Shown piece by piece: positions 21,852-32,662 of a DNA stretch of 64,000 nt. Made by a program: the position numbers and the translations under genes. The notes under the pieces were generated by a model, which was given only the letters and a program-made list of their open reading frames with translations, made no database searches and was not told where the DNA came from. Origin of the DNA: Salinicola tamaricis (GTDB lineage Bacteria; Pseudomonadota; Gammaproteobacteria; Pseudomonadales; Halomonadaceae); contig NZ_CP023559.1 of the NCBI RefSeq assembly GCF_003006155.1, positions 2,294,001-2,358,000 of the forward strand, written 5' to 3'. Positions within the stretch are counted from its first letter, which is position 1, and each line of letters opens with the position of its first letter.

Positions 21852-21906
21852 GCGAGACCCTGGGCCTGACGGGTCGCTGCGCGCTACCGGAGGTGGGCGT
21901 GGCGGC

Positions 21907-23296
21907 ATGCTGAAACGGCTGTTCGAAGTGCGTGACGGCGACGACGGGCTGCCCGGGCGCGAGCGCAAGCTGGCGCTGCTGGCACTGGTCACCGGCACGC
22001 AGATGGCGGTGCTCGACAGCGGTATCGTCAATATCGCGCTGCCGACCCTGGCCGACGAGCTCGGCATCAGTGGCGCGGCGTCGATCTGGATCGCCAACGT
22101 CTACCAGCTGGTCACCGCGGCACTGCTGCTCACCTTCGCCGCGCTGAGCCGGGTCATCGGCCGGCATCGGCTCTATATCGGCGGTCTGGCGGTATTCACC
22201 TTGGCCTCGCTGGCGTGTGCGCTGTCGCGCTCGTTCGAGCTGCTGCTGGTGTCGCGCATGCTGCAGGGGATCGGCGCCGCAGCAATGTTGAGCATCGGCC
22301 CGTCGCTCTATCGGGTCATTTTTCCCACGCGTTTGCTGGGCTCGGCGATCGGCCTCAGCGCGCTCACCGTGGCCTTCGGGATCGCTGCCGGGCCCTCGAT
22401 CGGCGGGTTGATCCTGCATCTGGCGAGTTGGCCGTGGCTGTTTGCGATCAACGTACCGGTGGGGTTGCTGGCGCTGTTCCTGGCGATCCGGTCGCTACCA
22501 CGTGAGCCGGCACGGCGGGCGCGCTTCGACGTCTGGGGGGCGCTGCTGTCGATCGTGATGTTGAGCGGTAGCGTCTTCGCCCTGGACCAGTTCGGCCATG
22601 GCGGCGGCGGGACGATGGCGCTGATCACCCTGGCCCTGGCGCTGGCCTGCCTGGTCGGGTTCGTCTATCGCCAGCGCCACGTCGCCAGCCCGCTGGTGCC
22701 GCTGGCGCTGTTCGAGGAGCCGCGCTTCGCGTTCGCCGCGGTCACCTCGATGTTCGCCTTTCTGGCTCAGGGCATCGCTTTCGTCGGGCTGCCGTTTCTC
22801 TACCAGACGGTGATGGGTGTCTCGCCGATCGCCTCGGCGCTGCTGTTCACCCCCTGGCCGTTGGTAATCATGGTGATTGGCCCCGTGGCTGGGCGGCTCG
22901 CCGACAAGGGTAATCCGGCGTTGATCAGTTCGCTGGGGCTGGGGCTGTTCTGCTGCTCGGCATGCTGCGCTGACCGGGCTCGATGCCGATTCCCGCTATC
23001 TCGACGTGATCTGGCGCACGGCGCTGTGCGGCGTCGGCTACGGCCTGTTCCAGGCACCCAACAACCGCGAGATGATCGGCAGCGTGCCGCTGGCCCTGAG
23101 TGCCAACGCCTCCGGCGTGCTTGCCTCGGTGCGCACCTTCGGGCAGTCGCTGGGGACCGCCCTGGTGGGCCTGATTCTGGGGCTGTCGTTCGGGTCACTG
23201 ACGCTGTCACTGTGGCTGGGCTGCATCTCGGTGGTGGTAGCGCTGGCGCTGAGCCTTTATCGGGTGCCGCTGGCGGCCCGCGACCGCCGCGGCTGA
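21907..23296 (+). CDS. MFS drug/compound exporter, DHA2 (EmrB/QacA) family, two frame breaks
   Basis: Proton-driven efflux permease of the 14-helix DHA2 type, about 463 residues when restored. The DHA2 motif in helix 1 is GTQMAVLDSGIVNIALPTLA, followed by ISGAASIWIANVYQLVTAAL. Motif A is present as RVIGRHRLYIGG, and LLLVSRMLQGIGAAAMLSIG belongs to helix 4. Helix 5 carries an antiporter motif C-like GIAAGPSIGGLI. Near 22950 and 22972 one base each is missing; restoring both joins GLGLF to LLLGMLALTGLDADSRYLD and then ALCGVGYGLFQAPNNREMIG. No membrane-fusion partner (EmrA) is adjacent, so it may act alone. The substrate is unknown. Confidence 0.9.
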
Positions 23297-23368
23297 GACG
23301 GCTGCCGGTGCCGTCGCCGCGACGGCCGCCAGACGTTACAATGACCCGACTGGCACAGGAGGTGTTGC

Positions 23369-23685
23369 ATGAGTGTTCAAACCCGCATCGAAGAGAAGTT
23401 GGCCACGCTCGATCCGCAGTATCTGGCGGTCGAGAACGAGAGCCACATGCACCATGTGCCGCCCGACTCGGAAACCCACTTCAAGGTGACCCTGGTCTCC
23501 GAGCGCTTCGCCGGGCTGATGCCGGTCAAGCGCCACCAGTTGATCTACTCGGTGTTGGCCGATGAGCTGGCCGGCCCGGTGCACGCTCTGGCGCTGCACC
23601 TCTATACGCCGCAGCAGTGGGAAGCGCGTGGCGGCAGCCGTCCCGACTCGCCCAACCCAACTGCCGCGGGGGAGGCGGGCGGTGA
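23369..23685 (+). CDS. bolA: BolA-family protein, one frame break near the C-terminus
   Basis: Small regulator/iron-sulfur partner protein (works with monothiol glutaredoxins), about 106 residues. Strong family blocks are AVENESHMHHVPPDSETHFK, VTLVSERFAGLMPVKRHQLI and YSVLADELAGPVHALALHLY, then PQQWEARGGS. As given, the frame runs on to 23923. If one C is missing from the CCC at 23656-23658, it ends SPN..NCRGGGGR at 23685, matching the SPPCRG tail of E. coli BolA. The TGA then overlaps the GTG start of the next gene by four bases. I therefore prefer the short version. Confidence 0.85.
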
Positions 23686-24513
23686 TCGCCGACCCCCAAA
23701 GGCTGCAGTACCTGGAGGCGATGGGCATTCCGGCCTGGGTCTCGCGCTACCGCTTGATCAACGCCCGACCCACCGAGCATTGCGAGTGGGAGATGCCAAC
23801 GGCAGCGGAGAAGCCCGCGCCGGGTCAGCGTCTCCACGCGCTGCTGGAAACCCCCCCCGCCCATCCCGAACCCGCAGCGCCCGCATTCGCTGTCGCGTCT
23901 CCCGAGCCCGCCGAGCGTGTTGAGGGCAGTGCTCCGGTGGCGCGTGCTCGCGCCCTGCTGGGCGAAGATCAGGCTCCCGCCGAAGCGCCTGCTCCCGCTG
24001 CCGATGCGACCGCCGCCCCCCCGGCTCCGGTGGCGGCAGCCGCCGAGCGGGCGGCGCCGCTGCGCTTTTCGCTGACGCTGACGGTGCTCGACCAGCGCTG
24101 GTGGTTGCTGCTGCCGGGGGGGCGCGAGGGGCTGTCGGCACCGGCCCTGACGCTGCTCAAGCAGATGCTCGTGGCCGCCGGGCTGCCCGGCGACTGGCGG
24201 GCGCTTTCGAGCCTCGACTGGCCGCTGATGGAGACGCCGGTGGACGACCCGGTGGGTGAGGCCCGCGACGGCCTGGCGGTGTTCTGTGGCGGTCAGGCGA
24301 TGCGCAACGGCCTGAGCATCACCGGCGCCATCGTGATCCCCGGCGAGGACGCCGCGGCGCTGTTCGCGGACGACGATACGCCTTTCGATCGACTGCCACC
24401 GCTGGCCGCATCCGGCCAGCCTGCTCGGTGACCCGGCGGCCAAGCGTGCCTGCTGGCCGCAGCTGCATGCCACCGGCGAGGCCTGGCGGCAGGCGACTGC
24501 CGGCGCCGCCTGA
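23682..24513 (+). CDS. uncharacterised protein encoded between bolA and rimI, one frame break
   Basis: About 277 residues. I chose the GTG at 23682 because GGGGGAGG lies six bases upstream and the start overlaps the bolA stop. The N-terminal block ADPQRLQYLEAMGIPAWVSR is conserved in proteins encoded before rimI in Pseudomonas and relatives. A long Ala/Pro-rich linker (about residues 50-115) follows. Then comes a C-terminal domain with FSLTLTVLDQRWWLLLP and LLKQMLVAAGLPGDW, where FCGGQAMRNGLSI may be a binding site. The frame breaks near 24409 (one extra base); the true end is HPASLLGDPAAKRACWPQLH... to TGA at 24511. No function known. Sometimes annotated as TonB-like because of the Ala/Pro linker, but I see no TonB domain. 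Confidence 0.75.
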
Positions 24514-24527
24514 AGCGAGCCTCGAGC

Positions 24528-25018
24528 ATGACTGCCATTTCCTCTCTGCCGGCATCGCCGCGTCTGCTGAGCGCGGACGATCTGGCGTCCTGGGCGCGCT
24601 TCGAGATGCTTGCCAACGACGATGCCTGGTCGACCACGCTGCTCGGCAGCGCACTGAGCGACGACTCCCTGGAAGTGTGGGGCGTGTTCGAGGCCGCCGA
24701 ACTGCGCGCGGTGGCAGTGGTGGCCTATCTGCCGTTCGATGCCGAGCTGCAGTCGATCAGCGTGCACCCGCACGCGCGTCGGCGCGGTCTCGCCGTCGCA
24801 CTGCTGACCTGGCTGCTGGCGCGCGAACGGCGCGGCGCGGGGCCGAGCGCATGCTGCTGGAGGTGCGGGCGTCGAATCAGGCTGCGCAGCGGCTATACCA
24901 CAAGCTGGGCTTTGCCGAGGATGGCCGGCGGCGGGGTTACTACCGCTGTGACGACGGCGGCAGCGAAGAGGCGGTGTTGATGTCGCGGGAGTTGGCGGCA
25001 GGCGACTCTGCGGAGTAG
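24528..25018 (+). CDS. rimI: ribosomal protein S18 alanine N-acetyltransferase, one frame break
   Basis: Acetylates the N-terminal alanine of ribosomal protein S18. About 163 residues, a single GNAT domain: SISVHPHARRRGLAVALLTW holds the acetyl-CoA binding R/Q-x-x-G-x-G/A region, and LEVRASNQAAQRLYHKLGFA the C-terminal motif typical of RimI. The frame breaks in the GGGG run at 24839-24842; one G is missing, giving GAERMLLEV when restored. It starts 15 bases after the previous stop, so bolA, the unknown gene and rimI probably form one operon ending at the hairpin at 25025. Confidence 0.9.
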
Positions 25019-25024
25019 GCGGCG

Positions 25025-25053
25025 GCACCGACGGCCGGGGCGGCCGTCGGTGC
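25025..25053. terminator. hairpin between convergent rimI and zapB
   Basis: A perfect 12-bp stem (25025-25036 with 25042-25053) with a 5-base loop sits in the 57-base gap between two convergent genes. There is no long T tract, so it may need Rho or act mainly as a barrier, but the position suggests termination for both strands. Confidence 0.65.
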
Positions 25054-25075
25054 TGTGAGACGGGCTGAGCGAGCC

Positions 25076-25279
25076 TCAGGCGCCGGCGTCGCTTTGCGTC
25101 TCGTCGAGGGCGCGCAGCTTGTCGAGCAGGCCGCCCAGGCGGCGTTCCCACTCGTCGCGCTCCTGACGCAGCTGGGCGTTCTCGGCCTTCAGCTCTTCGT
25201 TTTCCATCTTCAGCATCTCGATGCTGTCGACCGCGTTCTGAATCTTCTGCTCGAGCTGGGCGAAGATCTCTCCGTTCAT
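25076..25279 (-). CDS. zapB: ZapB-like cell division coiled-coil protein
   Basis: 67 residues forming one continuous coiled coil: IFAQLEQKIQNAVDSIEMLK then MENEELKAENAQLRQERDEW, matching the start and heptad pattern of ZapB. ZapB links ZapA at the FtsZ ring to the chromosome terminus. The ATG at 25279 has AAGGAG six bases upstream. The gene is slightly shorter than E. coli zapB (about 80 residues), as is common outside the enterics. It could also be annotated as a TIGR02449-family protein. It lies 176 bases downstream of the rsmD stop on the same strand. Confidence 0.82.
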   Translation of the reverse strand: MNGEIFAQLEQKIQNAVDSIEMLKMENEELKAENAQLRQERDEWERRLGGLLDKLRALDETQSDAGA

Positions 25280-25454
25280 GACGCTCTCCTTGGGATTGAC
25301 GACGGTTGCAGGCGCCGCAGGCGTGACGCGCCAGCGTGCGGGATAAGGTGACGAATGACGCCCGCCACTGCCGAGGACTCGGCTGGTCGCCAGCCTACGT
25401 GGCGTGGCCGGTGGCGACAAGCGTCTCGAGGTGGAGACGGCGGCACGGGCGGCG

Positions 25455-26108
25455 TCAGGCCCCCGGTGGCGTACGCCGGAACAGCCGGGCGTGGCTGTCG
25501 CCGGCGCGCAGTTCCCGGTGCAGTTGCCACCCGGGCGGCGGCTGCCAGGCCAGCTCGTGCTCGGTCTCGACGTAGATCCAGGCGAGCGGCGTGAGCCAGC
25601 CACCCTGCTCCAGCCGCTCGCAGGTGGCCGCCGCCAGCCCCTGACGGAACGGTGGGTCGAGGAACACCAGCCCGCAGGGGGTCGCAGGACCGGCCAGATA
25701 GCCGGCGACGTCACCGCGATGAACCGTGGCCTGTGCACCCAGAGTATCCAGATTGCGCGTCAGCGCGGCGGCCACCGGGGCCGCCGCTTCGACGAAGTGC
25801 ACCTCGCCGGCGCCGCGGGAGAGCGCCTCCAGCCCCAGCGCGCCGGTACCGGCGAACAGGTCCAGTACCCGCGTGCCCGCGAGTTCGAAAGCGAGCCAGT
25901 TGAACAGCGTCTCGCGCACCCGGCCCGGCGTCGGGCGCAGTCCGGGGCTGTCGAGGATCGGCAGCCGGCGACGGCGGAACTCACCGCCGATCAGGCGCAG
26001 TTCGCCGCGCCCGCCGTGGGATGCACGCTGGCCGCGACGGCCGCCGTCGGCGGCCGGGGAGGTGGCCCGCCCGCCAGGGGCGCCACGCTGGGATCGACGT
26101 CGATTCAT
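25455..26108 (-). CDS. rsmD: 16S rRNA (guanine(966)-N(2))-methyltransferase
   Basis: Methylates G966 of 16S rRNA using S-adenosylmethionine. The start at 26108 gives 217 residues with a basic, Gly/Arg-rich N-terminus (MNRRRSQRGAPGGRATS) likely to contact RNA. Core motifs are GGEFRRRRLPILDSPGLRPT, VRETLFNWL, VLDLFAGTGALGLEALSRGA (SAM-binding motif I), FVEAAAPVAAALTRNL and the catalytic LVFLDPPFRQGL. Length and motifs are normal. It is divergent from ftsY, the usual arrangement in gammaproteobacteria. Confidence 0.94.
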   Translation of the reverse strand: MNRRRSQRGAPGGRATSPAADGGRRGQRASHGGRGELRLIGGEFRRRRLPILDSPGLRPTPGRVRETLFNWLAFELAGTRVLDLFAGTGALGLEALSRGAGEVHFVEAAAPVAAALTRNLDTLGAQATVHRGDVAGYLAGPATPCGLVFLDPPFRQGLAAATCERLEQGGWLTPLAWIYVETEHELAWQPPPGWQLHRELRAGDSHARLFRRTPPGA

Positions 26109-26236
26109 GGCGCGCAATTGTACCCCCGCCACCCTCGCGGTGATAGGATTGACGCTCGATATCGACCTTTTCCGAGAGCGTGTCGACGCCCGCCGGCCCG
26201 GCGGCGTCGCCACGGCCATCAGCAGCGAAGTCATCC

Positions 26237-27707
26237 ATGTTCGGACTATTCAAGAGCCGCAAGAAACAGCAGCAGGAGCAGGAAGCCGCCCGCCGGGAAG
26301 CGGAGGCGGCCGAAGCGCGTGCCGCCGAAGAAGCCCGCGCCGCCGAGGCCGAGTCGCCGGTAGAACGCGGCGCTGCAGCCGGTGCATCCCGAGTCTGAGG
26401 CGCCTGCCGCGGACGAGGCAGTGCAGGCCGCCGACCCTGAGCGTGGCGCTGCGGTCGACTACGCCCCCGAGCCGGTCGAGACGACCGCCGCTCGCGCGGC
26501 GCTGGATGCCCCGCTGACCGCTGACGCCGCGGTCTCCGCCCTCGACGAGACCCCGGCCGCGCCTAGCCGCGAGACGGCGCTGGCCCATGACGCCACGGCG
26601 CCGGCCGAGGACGAAGCTGCGTCAGCCGCTGCCCCGGCGGCCGAGACGACGCCTGCCGAGGTCGTTACCGCTGAGCCTGTCACGTCTGAGCCGGTCAGTA
26701 CCGAAGAAACAGACACGCCCGATAGCCTGCCCGAGCAGGCCCCCCCGGCTCCGCGCGAGAAGCCCAAGGGAGGCTGGCTGGCGCGGGTGCGTGCGGGCCT
26801 CGGGCGTACCCGCGCCAATCTGACCGATGGCATCGCCGATCTGCTGCTGGGCAAGAAGCAGATCGACGATGACCTGATGGAGGATCTCGAGACCCAGCTG
26901 CTGCTGGCGGACGTCGGCATCGAGGCCACCAGCGAGATCATCGCGCGGCTGACCGAGCGCGTCTCGCGCAAGGAGCTCGCCGACGCCGATGCGCTCTACC
27001 GCGCCCTGCAGGAGGAGCTGGCGGCGCTGCTCGAGCCGGTGACCCAGCCGCTGGCGCTGCCGCCCAAGGGCGAGGGGCCCTTCGTGATCCTGATGGTCGG
27101 GGTCAATGGTGTGGGCAAGACCACCACCATCGGCAAGCTGACCCAGCGTTTCCAGAACGAGGGCCGCAGCGTGATGCTGGCGGCTGGCGATACCTTCCGC
27201 GCCGCGGCGGTGGAGCAGCTCAAGGTGTGGGGCGAGCGTAACCGGGTGCCGGTGATCGCCCAGCACACCGGTGCCGATAGCGCCTCGGTGATCTATGACG
27301 CGGTGGCGGCGGCGCGGGCGCGCAAGGTCGACGTACTGATCGCCGACACCGCCGGGCGGCTGCACAACAAGAGCCATCTGATGGAGGAGCTCAAGAAGGT
27401 GCAGCGCGTCATGGCCAAGCTCGACGCCTCTGCGCCCCACGAGGTGATGCTGGTGCTCGACGCCGGTACCGGCCAGAACGCCATCTCCCAGGCCACCACC
27501 TTCGACGAAGCGATTCCGGTCACCGGGATCACCCTGACCAAGCTCGACGGCACCGCCAAGGGCGGCATCATCTTCGCCCTGGCCAAAAAGATGGGCACGC
27601 CAATCCGCTTCATCGGGGTCGGCGAGACGCTCGACGATCTGCGTCCGTTCGACGCCGATACCTTCGTCAAGGCGCTGTTCGACCGGGACGGTGACGCCGC
27701 TTCATGA
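26237..27707 (+). CDS. ftsY: signal recognition particle receptor FtsY, one frame break
   Basis: Membrane-associated GTPase that receives SRP-ribosome complexes. It starts MFGLFKSRKKQQQEQ (membrane-targeting basic helix), followed by a long Ala/Glu-rich acidic A domain (to about residue 175). The N domain and G domain come next. GTPase motifs are GVNGVGKTTTIGKL (G1), DTAGRLHNKSHLMEEL (G3) and TKLDGTAKGG (G4). One extra base near 26368 breaks the A domain; restored length is about 489 residues. The TGA stop overlaps the ftsE ATG (ATGA), so ftsY, ftsE and ftsX are translationally coupled. Confidence 0.95.
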
Positions 27708-28372
27708 TCGCGTTCGAGCATGTCGGCAAGCGCTACGGCGGGCGCTTCGAGGCGCTCGCCGATATCAACTTCCGGGTCGAGCGCGGTGAGATGCTGTTTC
27801 TCACCGGTCACTCCGGCGCCGGCAAGAGCTCGCTGCTGCGACTGATCATGCGCCTCGAGCGTCCTTCCCGCGGGCGCGTGCTGGTCGCCGGGCACGACCT
27901 CGACCGCTTGCACCTCAGCCAGGTGCCCTATTACCGGCGCCAGATCGGGGTAGTGTTCCAGGATCACCAACTGCTATTCGACCGCGATATCTTCGCCAAT
28001 GTGGCGCTGCCGCTGACGATTCAAGGGATCGAGCCTCATGAGGCGGCGCGTCGGGTGCGCGCGGCGCTCGACAAGGTCGGCCTGCTGCATCGCGAACGCG
28101 CGCTGCCGATCGAACTCTCCACCGGTGAGCAGCAGCGGGTCGGCATCGCCCGTGCGGTGGTCAACAAGCCGGCACTGCTGCTCGCCGACGAGCCCACCGG
28201 CAACCTCGACCCTCAGCTCTCGGCCGATATCATGCGGCTGTTCGAGGACTTCAATCGCATCGGCACCACGGTGCTGATCGCCAGCCACGATCTGGCCCTG
28301 ATCGCGCGTCTGCGCCACCGCGTGCTCAAGCTGCGCGAGGGGCGCCTGGTCCGCGACGGGGAGGCAGCATGA
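27704..28372 (+). CDS. ftsE: cell division ATP-binding protein FtsE
   Basis: ABC ATPase that with FtsX regulates peptidoglycan hydrolases at the septum. 222 residues, intact. Walker A is GHSGAGKSS, the Q-loop [20 protein letters not shown], signature [14 protein letters not shown], Walker [13 protein letters not shown] and the H-loop ASHDLALI. Overlaps ftsY at the start and ftsX at the end by four bases each. Confidence 0.97.
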   Translation: MIAFEHVGKRYGGRFEALADINFRVERGEMLFLTGHSGAGKSSLLRLIMRLERPSRGRVLVAGHDLDRLHLSQVPYYRRQIGVVFQDHQLLFDRDIFANVALPLTIQGIEPHEAARRVRAALDKVGLLHRERALPIELSTGEQQRVGIARAVVNKPALLLADEPTGNLDPQLSADIMRLFEDFNRIGTTVLIASHDLALIARLRHRVLKLREGRLVRDGEAA

Positions 28373-29340
28373 GCGAACGTCAGCCGGCGCCGCGCGGCGC
28401 CCAGCGCGCCCGACCGGGGCCCGCCGGGGGCGGGCGGGCCTGGCTGCGTCACCACCGCGCCATGCTCGGCGACAGTGCCCTGCGCCTGGTGCGGCGGCCG
28501 CTGGCCACGCTGCTGACGATGCTGGCGATCGCCATCGCACTGATTCTGCCCGCCGGACTGTGGCTGGTGCTGGACAGCGCCCAGCTGCTCGATGCCCAGC
28601 TCGACGAGAGCGCCACGCTGACCGTCTACTTCGATCACGATATCGACGAGAGCCGCGCGCTGGCGCTCTCCGAGACGCTGGGTGCCGAGCCCGGCGTGGC
28701 CGGGACGCGGCTGGTGACTGCCGCCGAGGGGCTGGACGAGTTCCAGCGCGCGCTGGGAGTGGATGATGCGCTCAGCCAGCTCGAGCGCAACCCGCTGCCG
28801 GCCAGCGTGGTGGTGACGCCGGACGATCCGACCCCGGCCGCGGTGCAGGCGCTGAGCCAGCGCCTCGGCCAGCTGCCGGGGGTGGACGAAGTGCGCCTCG
28901 ATCTGGCCTGGCTCGACCGCCTGCAGCAGCTGGCGGCGCTGGGCCAGCGGGTGGCGCTGGCGCTGGGGTTGCTGTTCGGGCTCGGCGTGCTGCTGGTGGT
29001 GGGCAATACCATTCGTCTGGCGGTAGAGAGCCGGCGTCAGGAGATCGAAGTGGTGACCCTGATCGGTGCCACTCACGCCTTCGTCCGGCGGCCGTTCCTC
29101 TACAGCGGGGCCTGGTACGGGCTCGGCGGCGGCCTGCTGGCGCTGGGCATTCTGGCCCTGGGGGGCAACTGGCTTGCCACGCCGGTGAACGCGCTGGCCC
29201 AGAGCTACGGCGCGCACTTCGCGCTACCGACTTTAGGCGTGTCCAACTCGGTTTTTCTGCTGCTCTTTAGTACACTATTGGGCTGGTTGGGCGCGTGGCT
29301 CGCGGTCGGTCGTCATCTGGCGGAGACCAAGCCGCGCTAG
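28369..29340 (+). CDS. ftsX: cell division protein FtsX
   Basis: Inner-membrane partner of FtsE. 323 residues with the family layout: a basic cytoplasmic N-terminus, helix 1 near residues 47-70 (LATLLTMLAIAIALILPAGL), a large periplasmic domain (SATLTVYFDHDIDESRALAL, GVDEVRLDLAWLDRL) and three more helices. The periplasmic domain activates EnvC-type hydrolase regulators in relatives. The TAG stop at 29338-29340 lies inside the terminal repeat of the inverted-repeat element that begins at 29336. Confidence 0.95.
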   Translation: MSERQPAPRGAQRARPGPAGGGRAWLRHHRAMLGDSALRLVRRPLATLLTMLAIAIALILPAGLWLVLDSAQLLDAQLDESATLTVYFDHDIDESRALALSETLGAEPGVAGTRLVTAAEGLDEFQRALGVDDALSQLERNPLPASVVVTPDDPTPAAVQALSQRLGQLPGVDEVRLDLAWLDRLQQLAALGQRVALALGLLFGLGVLLVVGNTIRLAVESRRQEIEVVTLIGATHAFVRRPFLYSGAWYGLGGGLLALGILALGGNWLATPVNALAQSYGAHFALPTLGVSNSVFLLLFSTLLGWLGAWLAVGRHLAETKPR

Positions 29341-29455
29341 GCTATGTACGAAAACCACTTGGTACGAAAACCACTTGGTACGAAAACCACTTGGTACGAA
29401 AACCACTTGGTACGAAAACTACCTGCGCTCGCTGACTTTTCGTACAAACCCTGGC
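29336..29455. mobile_element. MITE-like inverted-repeat element, family A, copy 1 (internally shortened)
   Basis: The ends match copy 2 (31529-31704): left GCTAGGCTATGTACGAAAA, right end in reverse complement GCCAGGGTTTGTACGAAAAG, then TCAGCGAGCG. Most of the interior seen in copy 2 is missing and is replaced by a 16-bp tandem array. It begins within the ftsX stop codon. It encodes no protein and would need a transposase in trans. It occupies the first part of the 418-base gap between ftsX and rpoH; 29456-29618 shows nothing else recognisable. Confidence 0.75.
29347..29420. repeat. 16-bp tandem repeat inside the family A element
   Basis: Four perfect copies of TACGAAAACCACTTGG (29347, 29363, 29379, 29395) are followed by a diverged fifth (TACGAAAACTACCTGC). 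The unit contains the conserved TACGAAAA of the element terminus, so it looks like expansion of the terminal repeat. Confidence 0.92.
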
Positions 29456-29618
29456 GAGACCCGATCGAGACGGCACGCGACGTCTGCGTCATCTTCACTT
29501 CAGCCTGGCATGGCTGTAGCGGCTGGCATGGTCATCGTCTTGCTCGCGACACGGCGGTCATAGTCTCGAGGCATGACGTCGATAGCCGCTCGAACACCGG
29601 GCCGCGCTGGCCCAATGA

Positions 29619-29648
29619 TTGAACTTTTGTCTACACTCGGGGTCATAG
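29619..29648 (+). promoter_or_regulatory. candidate sigma-E promoter of rpoH
   Basis: GAACTT at 29621-29626, a 16-base spacer, then TCATAG at 29643-29648. This matches the sigma-E consensus GAACTT-N16-TCTGA except within the -10 box and aligns with the known sigma-E promoter of E. coli rpoH (P3). It lies 110 bases upstream of the rpoH start. A sigma-70 reading of TACACT in the same stretch is possible. Confidence 0.5.
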
Positions 29649-29758
29649 AAGTATCCCTCGATCATAGACAGGCATAACAACCTGCGGCGGTGCGATGCGA
29701 CGCCTGAGCGATATCACGTTCGGCACTGCGGGCACCGCCTAGCATGGAGACACGGCAT

Positions 29759-30625
<867 letters not shown>

Positions 30626-30710
30626 TCGATGACCGGCGCGCCGTCAGGCGTTGCCGGTTCATGCTGTTGGCGTCATCTCAGGCCTAGGCGTTTGTAGACG
30701 CTGCCAAGAC

Positions 30711-30750
30711 ATAAAAGGCCCGGCCATGCTGATGCATGGCCGGGCTTTTT
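30711..30750. terminator. bidirectional terminator between rpoH and slmA
   Basis: A perfect 11-bp stem (30718-30728 with 30735-30745) is flanked by AAAA on the left and TTTTT on the right, so it can stop transcription from both the rpoH and slmA sides. Confidence 0.9.
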
Positions 30751-30783
30751 GTGTTCCCGGGTGTCACGCCGGCCGGTGCCGGG

Positions 30784-31398
30784 TCAGGCGCTGGTGGTGG
30801 CGCGCCCGATCAGCAGCTGCGCGCCGAGCAGGGTCCACTGGTCTTCCCAGTGGGCGCTCGGCAGGTGGCGGAAGTCGCTGCGCACGTACTGACTGATGCG
30901 ACCCTCGACGAAGGCGGCGAGCAGATTGGCGCTGGCCGAGACGGCAACCCGTGGACGCAGCCCCTCGCGCAGTTCGGCTTCGCGCAGGATCTGCTTGAAC
31001 TGGGTCTCCAGGCGCTCGAACAGCTGCGACATGCGCGTGCGCAGCCGCGCCGTCTCGCCGGTGAGCACGTCGCCATCCATCAATCGGCTGAGCCCGGGGT
31101 TCTTCTCGGCGAACACCAGCACCAGTTGCACGATCTTTTCGCAGCGCCCCAGGGCCTCCGGCGTCTCTTCGAGAATCCGCCGGATGCGTTCGAACAGGCT
31201 CGTCTCGATGAACTCGATCAGCCCCTCGAACATGCGTGCCTTGCTGGGGAAGTGGCGATAGAGCGCCGCTTCACTGACACCCACCTGGCGCGCCAGGGCG
31301 GCGGTGGTGATACGTTTGCCGCTGTCCTCTTCCAGCATCAGTGCGAGTGCCTGGAGGATCTGTTCGCGGCGGGAGAGCGTTGAAGTTGCCTGCGTCAT
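30784..31398 (-). CDS. slmA: nucleoid occlusion factor SlmA (TetR family)
   Basis: DNA-binding protein that blocks FtsZ assembly over the chromosome. The start at 31398 gives 204 residues. The helix-turn-helix is near residues 27-52 (RITTAALARQVGVSEAALYR then HFPSKARMFEGLIEF). The C-terminal domain (LVFAEKNPGLSRLMDGDVL, FKQILREAELREGLRP, YVRSDFRHLPSAHWEDQW) is characteristic of SlmA and not of other TetR proteins. It precedes argB, as in other gammaproteobacteria. Confidence 0.94.
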   Translation of the reverse strand: MTQATSTLSRREQILQALALMLEEDSGKRITTAALARQVGVSEAALYRHFPSKARMFEGLIEFIETSLFERIRRILEETPEALGRCEKIVQLVLVFAEKNPGLSRLMDGDVLTGETARLRTRMSQLFERLETQFKQILREAELREGLRPRVAVSASANLLAAFVEGRISQYVRSDFRHLPSAHWEDQWTLLGAQLLIGRATTSA

Positions 31399-31528
31399 GA
31401 GCGTTCTTGTCGGTAGTGGTGTCTTGGCTCCTGCCTGGAGTGACTCCGCCCTCTGCGCTGCCGGGGCGATGACGACCCGCGGGCGAGGCAGAGCGGAGCG
31501 GGCCGTCCTGGCCCGTGTCGAAAGTGCG

Positions 31529-32596
<1,068 letters not shown>

Positions 32597-32662
32597 GAGT
32601 CGTCACTGCTCCCAGGTTGGAATGAATGTCCCTTGTGCATGTTTTTCTCGACGCCCGATCGC

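Noticed and set aside
26587..26823. Arg/Pro-rich frame inside ftsY
   Set aside because: Out-of-frame reading of the FtsY acidic domain; no independent start signal.
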